A DNA stretch of 64,000 bases from NCBI RefSeq assembly GCF_049675895.1, contig NZ_CP183834.1, positions 744,001 through 808,000 of the forward strand. Reading direction: 5' to 3'. Of this stretch, positions 15,971-24,869 are shown piece by piece. Source of the DNA: Ampullimonas aquatilis. Its GTDB lineage: Bacteria > Pseudomonadota > Gammaproteobacteria > Burkholderiales > Burkholderiaceae_D. Within the stretch, counting starts at the first letter, position 1, and each line of letters begins with the position of its first letter. The translations under genes and the position numbers were made by a program. Below the pieces are notes generated by a model. That model did not search any database and had not been told where the DNA came from. It saw nothing but the letters and a program-made list of their open reading frames with translations.

Positions 15971-16831
15971 ATGAAACAACAAAAACGCGTAATGATCGTT
16001 GGCAAAAAGAAGGTGCTGGCCAGTATCGCCATGATGAGTCTGTTGGGAGCAGTAATACCCGCTGCTCATGCTGCTACAACCTTTGATGTCATTGGTCCTC
16101 ACGAGTATGAATTGCCAGTCAATTTCAAGCCATTCAATGTGTTTGTTCAGTATGGTTATGTGCAGGACGATAGCAAAACATATAACAATAACGGTGACAA
16201 AGTGGCTGGTTCTGGCGCGCAGACAATTGTTGGTTTATCCAAATATGTTCGTTTTTGGACGCCCGAAGGTCATCCTGATATCGGTTTGGCATATGAGGTG
16301 ATCGTTCCTGAGATTGGCGTGCGTAACCAGGTTGGTTCAGCCAGTGGATTTGGCGATCCATTGACCGGCTTTGCGATTTGGATGAAACCAAGCCCTACCT
16401 CTACCTTTGGTTTTCAATCATTTGTTCAGGTACCGGTTGGTGATAACAGCGTGAGTGATACCAACTGGAAAAATCTGTCCAGTTTCTTGTGGGATGTTCG
16501 TTTGACAGATCAGTGGGGCTGGACAGCTGATGCAGGCATGGTTTTTCAAGGTTCCAAGAACAATGGTGTGAAACCTGGTAATAGTTTTCATACTAATCAA
16601 CGTCTTGGTTACAGAGCGACCAGTCTAATTGAGCCATTCATTGCAGTTGATTACGAAAAAATCAAGGGAAGTGGTGCTAATCCTGATGGCTTTGCTTTGG
16701 ACGCTGGCCTGGGTGTCGTACTGCATACCTTTGACAATCAGTCCATCACACTACGTTATGCAACCACACTTGATGCTAAGAATCATTCGGCTAACGATAG
16801 CTTCAATATCAAGTACGCCTACGTTTGGTAA
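15971..16831 (+). CDS. Outer-membrane channel, meta-pathway porin type
   Basis: The 286-residue protein has a signal peptide (KKVLASIAMMSLLGAVIPAAHA, cleavage near residue 36). The rest alternates as expected for a beta-barrel, for example IGLAYEVIVPEIGVR, TSTFGFQSFVQVPVG and FNIKYAYVW at the C-terminus, ending in an aromatic residue. It resembles the family annotated as protein involved in meta-pathway of phenol degradation, which are outer-membrane channels in catabolic operons. In this operon it would admit the alcohol substrate to the periplasmic dehydrogenase. A second member of the family occurs at 31175. Confidence 0.75.
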   Translation: MKQQKRVMIVGKKKVLASIAMMSLLGAVIPAAHAATTFDVIGPHEYELPVNFKPFNVFVQYGYVQDDSKTYNNNGDKVAGSGAQTIVGLSKYVRFWTPEGHPDIGLAYEVIVPEIGVRNQVGSASGFGDPLTGFAIWMKPSPTSTFGFQSFVQVPVGDNSVSDTNWKNLSSFLWDVRLTDQWGWTADAGMVFQGSKNNGVKPGNSFHTNQRLGYRATSLIEPFIAVDYEKIKGSGANPDGFALDAGLGVVLHTFDNQSITLRYATTLDAKNHSANDSFNIKYAYVW

Positions 16832-16836
16832 ATCAC

Positions 16837-16867
16837 AAGTTGGGTATTTGTTGATACCCAACTTTTT
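16837..16867 (+). terminator. Hairpin with T tract inside the operon
   Basis: AAGTTGGGTAT (16837-16847), loop TTGTTG, ATACCCAACTT (16854-16864), running into TTTTT. It lies between the outer-membrane channel gene and the DUF1097 gene. It would act as a partial terminator, reducing expression of the last two genes relative to the first three. Confidence 0.65.
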
Positions 16868-16889
16868 ATCCTAATCAAGGAGACGCAAA

Positions 16890-17357
16890 ATGAAAATTCT
16901 TCATGCGCTGGCAATGAGTATTGCATTACTGGTTGGGGTCTGGGTGTACCTAAGCGTTGGTAATCCTTCCTTGGGTTTCAATCCATGGATCGGCTTCGTG
17001 GCCTGGGCGGCTTTTTTTGCAGCCGGTGGTGGTACGAGTGGTTTGGGAAAGGCTTTGACTGGTGGCATTGCCGGTATTCTTCTTACAGCAATAACGCTGG
17101 CAGGGGTGCAGTTTATGGGTGGTGGCCTGATGTCTTTAATTGTTCTTGTGACGGTACTCGCTTTTGTGTTGGTGGCGATGGCTGATATCCCGGCACTATC
17201 CTATACCCCAGCAGCTTTTCTTGGTGCTGCATCATTTTTTGGTTCTGGTGGAAAGATTGATGTCAGCATCGGCTTTGTTGTATTGACTTGGGTTGTTGGT
17301 CTGGTATTTGGTTTTGCTTCGGAATTTGCCGGCAAAAAAATAGCTCGGCCAATTTGA
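16890..17357 (+). CDS. DUF1097-family small inner-membrane protein
   Basis: The 155-residue, almost wholly hydrophobic protein has about five transmembrane helices rich in Gly and Ala (for example AFFAAGGGTSGLGKALTGGI and LMSLIVLVTVLAFVLVAMAD). It resembles the DUF1097/YcdZ family, whose biochemical role is unknown. AAGGAG precedes the ATG. Lying between an outer-membrane channel gene and an aldehyde dehydrogenase gene in a catabolic operon, it may move substrate or product (aldehyde or acid) across the inner membrane; this is inference from context only. Confidence 0.75.
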   Translation: MKILHALAMSIALLVGVWVYLSVGNPSLGFNPWIGFVAWAAFFAAGGGTSGLGKALTGGIAGILLTAITLAGVQFMGGGLMSLIVLVTVLAFVLVAMADIPALSYTPAAFLGAASFFGSGGKIDVSIGFVVLTWVVGLVFGFASEFAGKKIARPI

Positions 17358-17382
17358 TTGATATTTACAGAGGAGAACTTCA

Positions 17383-18822
17383 ATGACCACACTTTATGAA
17401 AATTTTATTAATGGCCGATTTATACCTGCCGATATGGTAAGTGCAATAGAGGTCCGTAATCCAGCAACACATGAACTGCTGGCATTGATTCCTAGTGCAT
17501 CAGAGGACGAAGTCAATGCTGCAGTTGATGCAGCACGTTGTGCGCAGCCAGCCTGGGAAAAAACACCAGCTATTCAAAGAGCCAGATTTTTACGGAATAT
17601 CTCCAGCAAAATTCGACAAAATAAAGAGCATTTTGCAGAAATTATTACCCGTGAAATGGGCAAGACGCTCGGTCTGGCTCGTGTTGAGGTTGACTTTACT
17701 GCTGACTATATTGATTACATGGCAGAGTGGGCGCGTCGTATTGAGGGCGAAGTCATAACCAGTGATCGTCAGGGTGAAAGCATCTTTTTGATGCGTCGTC
17801 CAATCGGTGTCACAGTTGGAATCCTGCCATGGAACTTCCCATTCTTTTTGATTGCTCGCAAGCTGGCACCGGCACTGATCACTGGTAATACCATCGTAAT
17901 CAAGCCCAGTGAAGAAACGCCCATCAATGCTTTTGAATTTGCCAAACTAGTGGCACAGACTGAGTTGCCAGCGGGTGTTTTCAATCTGGTTGGTGGACGT
18001 GGGGCCACGGTTGGCAATCAACTATGTCGTCACAAGGATGTGGGCCTGATCAGCTTTACAGGTAGCGTGCAAACTGGCACGACCATCATGCAAACTGCTG
18101 CAATGAATCTGACTCGTGTCAATCTGGAGCTGGGTGGCAAAGCGCCGGCTATTGTGCTGGCCAGTGCAGATCTGGATCTTGCAGCAAAAGCAATTGTTGA
18201 TTCACGGGTCCTTAACACCGGGCAAGTTTGCAATGCCGCGGAGCGAGTGTATGTAGAGCGCTCAATTGCAGATGCCTTTATCGATAAGGTGCAGACACGG
18301 ATGGCGGCAACTCGTTATGGTGATCCTATGGTTACATTGGATCTAGACATGGGTCCCTTAGTCAATCAGATCGGACTTGAAAAAGTAGCTGCTATGGTTA
18401 CCAAGGCGCGTCAACAAGGTGCCGAGGTTATTCTTGGTGGCAAGATGGCCGACCGGCCATCTGGTTTTCATTATGAGCCGACAGTCATTACTGGCTGCAG
18501 TTCTGATATGGAAATCATGCGGAAGGAAATTTTTGGCCCAGTCCTACCGATACAGCAGATTGATAGTCTTGATGAAGCAATTGTTTTGGCAAATGACTCA
18601 GAGTATGGCTTGACTTCCTCAATCTTTACCAATGATCTCAATTCGGCCATGCGCGCCTGCCGTGATCTGAGGTTTGGTGAAACCTATATCAATCGTGAAC
18701 ACTTTGAAGCCATGCAGGGTTTTCATGCTGGACGACGTAAATCCGGTATTGGTGGCGCAGATGGTAAACATGGTTTATATGAGTATATGGAAACTCAGGT
18801 GGTTTATATGCAGCATGGTTGA
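17383..18822 (+). CDS. aldA: AldA-type aldehyde (lactaldehyde/glycolaldehyde) dehydrogenase
   Basis: The 479-residue enzyme is the length of Escherichia coli AldA and carries long matching blocks: VDFTADYIDYMAEWARRIEG, ILPWNFPFFLIARKLAPALI and FGETYINREHFEAMQGFHAG. Catalytic residues are present: LELGGKAP with the general-base Glu and the nucleophilic Cys in NTGQVCNAAERVY. AldA oxidises lactaldehyde or glycolaldehyde with NAD to lactate or glycolate. As last gene of the sigma-54 operon it completes a two-step oxidation begun by the periplasmic PQQ enzyme, provided the aldehyde enters the cytoplasm. A terminator follows at 18883. Other short or aromatic aldehydes remain possible substrates. 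Confidence 0.88.
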   Translation: MTTLYENFINGRFIPADMVSAIEVRNPATHELLALIPSASEDEVNAAVDAARCAQPAWEKTPAIQRARFLRNISSKIRQNKEHFAEIITREMGKTLGLARVEVDFTADYIDYMAEWARRIEGEVITSDRQGESIFLMRRPIGVTVGILPWNFPFFLIARKLAPALITGNTIVIKPSEETPINAFEFAKLVAQTELPAGVFNLVGGRGATVGNQLCRHKDVGLISFTGSVQTGTTIMQTAAMNLTRVNLELGGKAPAIVLASADLDLAAKAIVDSRVLNTGQVCNAAERVYVERSIADAFIDKVQTRMAATRYGDPMVTLDLDMGPLVNQIGLEKVAAMVTKARQQGAEVILGGKMADRPSGFHYEPTVITGCSSDMEIMRKEIFGPVLPIQQIDSLDEAIVLANDSEYGLTSSIFTNDLNSAMRACRDLRFGETYINREHFEAMQGFHAGRRKSGIGGADGKHGLYEYMETQVVYMQHG

Positions 18823-18882
18823 CGTGCATAACCAGTCTCTTCGTGCATGTCAGTGATCGTCTCCTCGTTGGATCACTGTTAG

Positions 18883-18918
18883 GGATGTGATGTGGTTCTC
18901 CAGTCACATCCTTTTTTT
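18883..18918 (+). terminator. Intrinsic terminator of the PQQ-dehydrogenase operon
   Basis: GGATGTGA (18883-18890), 13-base loop, TCACATCC (18904-18911), then seven T. A second inverted repeat, CAGTGATC/GATCACTG at 18851-18878, lies just before it. Confidence 0.8.
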
Positions 18919-18921
18919 AGT

Positions 18922-20730
18922 TCAAATTTCTTGATGATTGCGGAACCAATTGATGAGTTCGTTGACCGACAAAGGTTTTGCAAACAGATAACCTTGCCCT
19001 TCTGTGCAGCCCATATGTTTGAGTATTGCTTGTTCGGATTGTGTCTCAATACCTTCAGCAATAATTTCTAGTGAGAGACTATTGGCAAGTGCGACGATGG
19101 AGCGGGCAATGGACTCATTGACAGGTGTTTGCTCAATGTCACGAACAAATGATTGATCAATTTTTAGTCGATCAATTGGAAAACGGCGCAGATAACTCAG
19201 GCTTGAAAAGCCAGTACCGAAATCATCAATAGCCAGACTGACACCAAGTTGTTTGATTTCTTGCAATGTCAACAGCACATCATCGACATTGTGCATGAGC
19301 AAACTTTCTGTCAGCTCCAACTCAAGCTGCTGTGGGTTTACCTGAAATTCTTCAAGCCGAGCCTTGAGAAAGCTTGGGAATTGACGTTGATTAAACTGAA
19401 GTGCTGACATGTTCACCGAAACTCTTATCGGTGGAATACCTAATTCTTGCCAGATTTTAAGTTGTCGAAGCGCTTCGCACAAAACCCATTCACCTAGTGG
19501 CACGATGAGCCCGCTTTCTTCGGCAATGGGGATAAATTCAGCAGGTGAAACAAGACCTTGTTGTGGATGATTCCAGCGAACCAGGGCTTCAACACCACAA
19601 ATTGCATGGCTGATCAAGTCTATCTGGGGTTGAAAATGAAGTACTAGTTCATTACGTTCAATGGCCAGTCGCAAATCATTTTCAATCAGCATACTTGCAG
19701 GGTTGTACATGATCGTGGATGCTGAATAGGCGCGATATCCGTTGCGCCCACTCGATTTAACTTCATACATGGCGGCATCTGCTTTGGCCAGCAATGGACT
19801 AAAGCTGGTATCGTCGTTGGGGTAGAGTGCACTGCCAATGCTAACTGTGACCACTAATGAATGACCAAACATTTCGATCGGTGTCTGAACACAGTCGCGT
19901 AGCCGCTGTGCGAGCATATCAATCATGGTTGAGTCCATGAAATCTTCCATCAAGATCACAAATTCGTCGCCTGCCAGTCTGGCTACGGTATCTGTCCGTC
20001 TTGCTACATCCTTGAGTCGTTCAGCAATTTTGCGCAGTATGGCGTCGCCTGCACTATGTCCGAGCGAATCATTGATATGTTTAAAGCGATCTATATCGAT
20101 GAATAACAGGGCGACCAGCGAGCTCTTTCTTTGTGCATCACGACATGCCTGTTCGAGTCGATCGCACAAGAGCATGCGATTTGGTAAGCCAGTCAGGTTA
20201 TCGTAATGGGCCAGGTAATACAGTTCTGCCTGCTTTCGCTGAGTAATGATGTTTAGCAGATCATGTCCATTGGCAATACCTAGATATCGTCCTTGGCTGC
20301 TGACAACAAATCCCGTGACCATGTGTTGCATGCCAGCATCAATAATGATCTGAGCGATATCTTCAATCGTGCAGGACTCATCGACAATGATGGGTGGCAG
20401 GTTCTTATATTCTTGATAAACGATTAACTCCTGGATTGGGCGTCGGCCAAAAATTTCCAGGCTATACGGTTTACTGAAAAATTCAATAAAATGCTTGCGA
20501 TCCAATAGTCCAATGGTTTTTCGATTGTCATTGACAACAGGTAGTGCGTATATGGCATCGTCTTGAATAAAGCGGGCCAGAATCAATTGGCAATGTGTTT
20601 CGTGTGGTACGGGGTCAATCTGGCGTAAGAGATTACGTACAGTGGGTGCTTCTTGTAAGTGGCCTTCTTGAATAAAAATAAACTGGCGCTGGGGCGGTGA
20701 GTTTTTTAGAGTTTTAGGATTCAATAGCAT
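18922..20730 (-). CDS. CBS-GGDEF-EAL cyclic di-GMP protein
   Basis: About 602 residues from the ATG at 20730; a TTG at 20778 would add 16 residues. The N-terminal 180 residues hold a CBS-like pair (YALPVVNDNRKTIGLLDRKH, MVTGFVVSSQGRYLGIANGH). The GGDEF domain has the active-type signature RLAGDEFVIL, with Ala in place of the first Gly, and DNLTGLPNR. The EAL domain has EALVRW, ELELTESLL, DDFGTGFSSLSYL and DRLKIDQSFV, with the residues needed for phosphodiesterase activity. It could both make and break cyclic di-GMP. No membrane segment is seen, so it is cytoplasmic and may sense a nucleotide through the CBS pair. Confidence 0.9.
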   Translation of the reverse strand: MLLNPKTLKNSPPQRQFIFIQEGHLQEAPTVRNLLRQIDPVPHETHCQLILARFIQDDAIYALPVVNDNRKTIGLLDRKHFIEFFSKPYSLEIFGRRPIQELIVYQEYKNLPPIIVDESCTIEDIAQIIIDAGMQHMVTGFVVSSQGRYLGIANGHDLLNIITQRKQAELYYLAHYDNLTGLPNRMLLCDRLEQACRDAQRKSSLVALLFIDIDRFKHINDSLGHSAGDAILRKIAERLKDVARRTDTVARLAGDEFVILMEDFMDSTMIDMLAQRLRDCVQTPIEMFGHSLVVTVSIGSALYPNDDTSFSPLLAKADAAMYEVKSSGRNGYRAYSASTIMYNPASMLIENDLRLAIERNELVLHFQPQIDLISHAICGVEALVRWNHPQQGLVSPAEFIPIAEESGLIVPLGEWVLCEALRQLKIWQELGIPPIRVSVNMSALQFNQRQFPSFLKARLEEFQVNPQQLELELTESLLMHNVDDVLLTLQEIKQLGVSLAIDDFGTGFSSLSYLRRFPIDRLKIDQSFVRDIEQTPVNESIARSIVALANSLSLEIIAEGIETQSEQAILKHMGCTEGQGYLFAKPLSVNELINWFRNHQEI

Positions 20731-20946
20731 TGAGATACATCTTGGTTGTGCCAATGGTTTTAGCTTTACGGAGGTCAATAGTGAATTTATTTAACAAGTG
20801 TGAAATGTTACGGATGAATTATGTCGATTGTGTGACGATGATTTGGCGCCAAGAGAAGGGCCATTTTTTAATAGTTTGTGTCGGTATTGAAAAGCTGATG
20901 AATTGATGGTCATGCGTGTCCATCAATTCGGCGCCACCCAAAAGAG

Positions 20947-20970
20947 AAAAGCCACCTTGCGGTGGCTTTT
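20947..20970. terminator. Bidirectional terminator after efp
   Basis: AAAAGCCACC, loop TTGC, GGTGGCTTTT, with T-rich flanks on both strands. It lies downstream of efp on the minus strand. Confidence 0.8.
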
Positions 20971-21012
20971 CCTTTTACAGGGGTTTATATTTTGGTACTG
21001 CTATATTGCGTG

Positions 21013-21573
21013 TTACGCCTTGGCGCGGCCACGGAATTCGCCGGTACGGGTATCAATCTCGATCTTGTCGCCAATTTCGCAGAATGCCGCAACCTGCAAT
21101 TCGTAGCCAGTGTTGATTTTGGCAGTTTTCATGACTTTGCCTGATGTATCACCACGCGCAACGCCTTCAGTATAGGTGATTTCGCGCACGACGATAGTAG
21201 GAAGTTCTACGGAGATGGCTTTATCGTTGTAAAAAACCACTTCCACGGCCATACCTTCTTCCAGGTAATGGAGGGCATCGCCCATATTGTCAGATTCGAC
21301 TTCGTACTGGTTGTATTCGGCATCCATGAACACGTACATGGGATCAGCCAAATAGGAGTAGGTGCATTCTTTGCGATCCAGTACGACCACGTCAAACTTG
21401 TCGTCGGCCTTGAAGATGGCTTCGGCAGGCACGTCGGTCAAGAGGTTTTTCATTTTCATCTTGACCACGGCGGCGTTACGGCCTGAGCGGCTGTATTCGG
21501 TTTTCTGGACAACCATGGGTTGGCCGTCGTTCATGAATACGTTACCAGTGCGGAGTTCTTGTGCGATTTTCAT
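21013..21573 (-). CDS. efp: Translation elongation factor P
   Basis: The 186-residue protein has the full three-domain EF-P length, starting MKIAQELRTGNVF and ending DTRTGEFRGRAKA. It relieves ribosomes stalled at proline runs. The residue at the tip of domain I is Arg32 (SRSGRNAA), the form that is rhamnosylated, not the Lys that is beta-lysylated by EpmA. The matching transferase gene earP is next upstream on the same strand, 144 bases away. This pairing is typical of betaproteobacteria and some gammaproteobacteria. Confidence 0.97.
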   Translation of the reverse strand: MKIAQELRTGNVFMNDGQPMVVQKTEYSRSGRNAAVVKMKMKNLLTDVPAEAIFKADDKFDVVVLDRKECTYSYLADPMYVFMDAEYNQYEVESDNMGDALHYLEEGMAVEVVFYNDKAISVELPTIVVREITYTEGVARGDTSGKVMKTAKINTGYELQVAAFCEIGDKIEIDTRTGEFRGRAKA

Positions 21574-21717
21574 AATGACTGAGCTAAATAAGTACCATTA
21601 AATATTCTGTGGAGCGCGTTGTAATGCGCGGGAGCCGACGTTGAGGTGGTGCGGTTTGGTCGCACTGACTATTCACTGAACCACTCATTTTTGATGACGC
21701 CGTTTTACTACAGCCCA

Positions 21718-22986
21718 TTATTCTAACTTACCTTGCACAAATTTAGCCAAATTGTCAGCCAAATCACCAAGTTGCGTGAGGTGATTGGCCCACACTATGG
21801 CGTGCTGGGTCAGATTGGGTAGCTGTTTGAGCAGTCTTGGCCAGCTTTCTGCAAAACTGGGAGCGTTGGCAAAGACCGACGAAGGCGAGGTGTGGCTGGC
21901 GTCCTGCGCCTCGGCAGGCAGGGCATTCCAGCGGGCGTGCAGATCATGCAGCACCTGAGCCGCCGGTGCATCCAGCTGCTGGCGATAAGCAGTCAGCCAT
22001 GCCGCCAGCTTGTCATGATGAATCGCTGCTTCTTGCGGATAAATATGCCAAACCAGTGGGCGGGCCGCCCACTGCGCGCGTACAAAGGAGTCTTCGCCGC
22101 GCACCATCAGCAAATCACAGGCCCAGAGCAGGGTGTCAAAATCGGGTTGGGGCAAAAATGGCATGCGTACCAAAGTCAGATTGCCTTGGGCAAATGCCTT
22201 GGTGCGTGGTGCGCTGTCGAAATATTGGCGAATCGCTTCCAGTACCGGGCCTTCGGGCACCCAGACATGCACCGGCTGCGGACTGTCGATCCAGGCCTGT
22301 AGTAATTCGACCAAATGTGGATTGGGGTAGCTAAACAACAGCACCTTGATGGCATCGGCTTGCGGAGCGGCAGCACCAAGCTGCAGATAGAGCCGGGCGG
22401 TGAGTTGTTGACGATGTGCCGGGTTTTGCAAAAACGCATCGCGGCGCATTAATAGTTCCGCTTCACGTAACAACCCACCGGTGCCCGTTGCAAAACCCGG
22501 AAAGAAAAAGTATTTGGGTGGCAAGACTGCGCCACCGGATTGACTCACCGGGGAGGGCAGGCCATGACAACCCTTGACCCAAGGCTCGGCACTCAGATAT
22601 TCGAGATTGATCCAGATATATGGCGCTGGCTGATCGGGCGAGTTGACTTGATGCTGCGCCATGCTGGCTTGCATGGCCTGAAGGTAGGCGGGTGGCAATT
22701 CACAGGCAAAGGCCTCAACAATCACATTGGCGACATCAGCGGCAGCCACGTTCATGGGCGCGTCACGCTGCCAGCGCAGAATGGTCACGCCAGCCTGGAC
22801 TTGCGCGGCTTGCGTCATGTCCAGCGTGGGGCAAAGTCGGTTAAATGCGGCCAGATCATCTACCCACAAGCGCACCTGTTGCCCCTGCTCGGCCACCAGT
22901 TGGCGTGCCAGTCGCCAGCACACGCCGATGTCGCCATAGTTGTCGACCACGGTACAAAAGATGTCCCAGCGAAGCGCACGGCGCAT
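21718..22986 (-). CDS. earP: EF-P arginine rhamnosyltransferase EarP
   Basis: The 422-residue GT-B fold glycosyltransferase (former DUF2331) begins with WDIFCTVVDNYGDIGVCWRL; Asp15 and Asp19 correspond to the conserved catalytic-region aspartates of EarP. RGEDSFVRAQWAARPLVWHI in the C-terminal half is the dTDP-rhamnose-binding signature. It transfers rhamnose from dTDP-rhamnose to Arg32 of EF-P, whose gene follows directly. The substrate residue and the enzyme agree. Confidence 0.95.
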   Translation of the reverse strand: MRRALRWDIFCTVVDNYGDIGVCWRLARQLVAEQGQQVRLWVDDLAAFNRLCPTLDMTQAAQVQAGVTILRWQRDAPMNVAAADVANVIVEAFACELPPAYLQAMQASMAQHQVNSPDQPAPYIWINLEYLSAEPWVKGCHGLPSPVSQSGGAVLPPKYFFFPGFATGTGGLLREAELLMRRDAFLQNPAHRQQLTARLYLQLGAAAPQADAIKVLLFSYPNPHLVELLQAWIDSPQPVHVWVPEGPVLEAIRQYFDSAPRTKAFAQGNLTLVRMPFLPQPDFDTLLWACDLLMVRGEDSFVRAQWAARPLVWHIYPQEAAIHHDKLAAWLTAYRQQLDAPAAQVLHDLHARWNALPAEAQDASHTSPSSVFANAPSFAESWPRLLKQLPNLTQHAIVWANHLTQLGDLADNLAKFVQGKLE

Positions 22987-23080
22987 GTATATACTCGTCT
23001 GGTGTATAAAAATAACACCAATATATTAGCACTTAAGGAGGTAAATATTGAATATACCCCCCAATAAACGAGGTTTGGAC

Positions 23081-23512
23081 TTACTTGCTGGGAATGCGTT
23101 GGCCGTGCTGGTCAATCACTGGTTCACCGTCTTCTTTGTTGAAAGCGCCCTGTTGTGGCTGCGGCAAAATATCCAGTACGGCCTCAGATGGGCGGCACAA
23201 ACGGGTGCCCAGTTCGGTCACCACGATGGGGCGGTTAATCAGAATCGGGTGCTGCAACATCTGGTCAATCAATTGCTCGTCGGTCCATTTTGGGTCGGCC
23301 AGCCCCAGCTCTTCATAGGGTGCAGCCTTGGTGCGAATCACCTCGCGCACCGGGATGCCCATGGTGGCAATCAAACTGGTCAGCGTGGCGCGGTCGGGCG
23401 GTGTGGTGAGATATTCAATCACGGTCGGCTCGACACCGCTATTGCGAATCAGACCAAGGGTGTTGCGTGAAGTGCCGCAGGCGGGGTTGTGATAGATGGT
23501 GATGGTTGACAT
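23081..23512 (-). CDS. arsC: Glutaredoxin-linked arsenate reductase ArsC
   Basis: About 143 residues from the ATG at 23512; a start four codons earlier is possible. It has the active site YHNPACGTSRNTL with the single catalytic Cys and the arsenate-binding arginines in the later IRTKAAPYEELGL and NRPIVVTELGTRLCRP segments. This is the ArsC/Spx fold type that uses glutathione and glutaredoxin to reduce arsenate to arsenite. It is the last gene of the arsenic operon and the second arsenate reductase in it, of a family unrelated to the one at 24271. A gap of 33 bases separates it from the channel gene. Confidence 0.93.
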   Translation of the reverse strand: MSTITIYHNPACGTSRNTLGLIRNSGVEPTVIEYLTTPPDRATLTSLIATMGIPVREVIRTKAAPYEELGLADPKWTDEQLIDQMLQHPILINRPIVVTELGTRLCRPSEAVLDILPQPQQGAFNKEDGEPVIDQHGQRIPSK

Positions 23513-23545
23513 TGAAATTTTCAATAAAATGATTGAATGGCTATT

Positions 23546-24274
23546 TTATCGTGCCAGCGTCGGCCTGAAAAAACGGCTGGTAAATAACCATGCTACCAAC
23601 AAGCCTGCGAGTTGTGCGGCAATAAAGCCGGGTGCGTCGTTTGGGCGGATGCCGGCAAACGTATCGGTGGTGGCGCGGGCAATCGTCACGGCAGGATTGG
23701 CAAACGAAGTCGAAGCGGTAAACCAGTAGGCTGCCGTGATATAGCAGGCAACCAGTTTGGGCACGATCTGCACCACGCCATTGGCCTGCGTACGCACGCC
23801 TTGTACAATCACCAGCAACAGGCCAAAACTGGCAATGCCTTCGGCCCACCATTGCGACCAGCCGCTGCGTACATGTTGCGAAGCGCTGAATAATGACAGA
23901 TCAAACATGCCATGGGTGGCTGCTACACCAAGCAGCCCACCAATAATTTGTGCAGCAATAAATGCCAGAGCCTGGGTGAGACTCATCTCACGATTCAACA
24001 CTGTGAGCAGGCTCACCAATGGGTTGAAATGTGCACCGCTGACTGGCCCCAGCAGGGTGATGAGTACATACAAGCCGCAACCGGTCGCGATTGAGTTGGC
24101 CAGCAGAGCCACTGCGATATTGCCATCAGCCAGAGTTTCGCCCATGATGCCCGAGCCCACCACCACCGCCAGCAGAAGCGCCGTACCCAGCGCTTCTGCC
24201 ATCAATTGCTGAGATAAGGAATAACTTGGGGCCAGACTTAAGGCCAGTGTCGGTTCGGCGCTGGCTTGGTTCAT
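23546..24274 (-). CDS. aqpS: Aquaglyceroporin (AqpS-like) of the ars operon
   Basis: The 242-residue MIP-family channel has six transmembrane helices and the two half-helix motifs, HFNPLV (first box, Leu replacing Ala) and FANPAVT. Its start overlaps the arsC stop by 4 bases (24271-24274), so translation is coupled. In ars operons of this type the channel lets arsenite made by ArsC leave down its gradient, replacing an ArsB or Acr3 pump. No pump gene is present here, supporting that role. Confidence 0.88.
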   Translation of the reverse strand: MNQASAEPTLALSLAPSYSLSQQLMAEALGTALLLAVVVGSGIMGETLADGNIAVALLANSIATGCGLYVLITLLGPVSGAHFNPLVSLLTVLNREMSLTQALAFIAAQIIGGLLGVAATHGMFDLSLFSASQHVRSGWSQWWAEGIASFGLLLVIVQGVRTQANGVVQIVPKLVACYITAAYWFTASTSFANPAVTIARATTDTFAGIRPNDAPGFIAAQLAGLLVAWLFTSRFFRPTLAR

Positions 24275-24771
24275 GGTGTCTGCTCACCAATTTGTTTCAT
24301 ATGATGATGAATCGCCGCATCATCCAGTTTTTCCAGCGGTAATGCCAGAAAAGCCATCACACGATTGCGAATTTGTTGAAAAATCAAATTGAATGCTTCG
24401 CGCTTGTCATCGTCACTGCCCTCTACCGCAGCTGGGTCGGCAAAGCCCCAGTGTGCGGTAGCAGGTTGGCCCGGCCAGAAGGGGCAGACTTCGCCAGCAG
24501 CGTTGTCACAGACGGTGATGATGAAGTCCATTTCGGGTGAGCCCGGCACGGCAAATTCATCCCAGTTTTTGCTGCGTAAGTTGCCCGTATCGTAGCCAAT
24601 ACCGGCCAGCTTTTCAATCGCAAACGGATTGACGCGACCAGTTGGTTGGCTGCCAGCGCTGTAGGCTGTAAAACGGCCCTTGCCGAGCACATTGACAATG
24701 CCTTCGGCCATCACGCTGCGTGCCGAATTACCCGTGCATAAAAACAGGATGTTGTAGTGAGATTGGCTCAT
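24271..24771 (-). CDS. arsC: Thioredoxin-type (LMW-phosphatase fold) arsenate reductase
   Basis: The 166-residue protein has the P-loop FLCTGNSARSVMAE (CX5R-like, Cys12-type nucleophile) and the pair VCDNAAGEVCPFWPG with further redox cysteines. HWGFADPAA with the catalytic Asp follows. These mark the ArsC group related to low-molecular-weight tyrosine phosphatases, which uses an internal disulfide relay and thioredoxin or a similar thiol system. It is the third gene of the arsenic operon and coupled to the channel gene. Confidence 0.92.
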   Translation of the reverse strand: MSQSHYNILFLCTGNSARSVMAEGIVNVLGKGRFTAYSAGSQPTGRVNPFAIEKLAGIGYDTGNLRSKNWDEFAVPGSPEMDFIITVCDNAAGEVCPFWPGQPATAHWGFADPAAVEGSDDDKREAFNLIFQQIRNRVMAFLALPLEKLDDAAIHHHMKQIGEQTP

Positions 24772-24869
24772 GATGAAATTTTATATAACAATAAATATTT
24801 AAATTCGTGATTATTAATCGTGCTCGTTCATTCACTGCCAATGAATGCCATTCGCAGTGCCAGGTTAAT

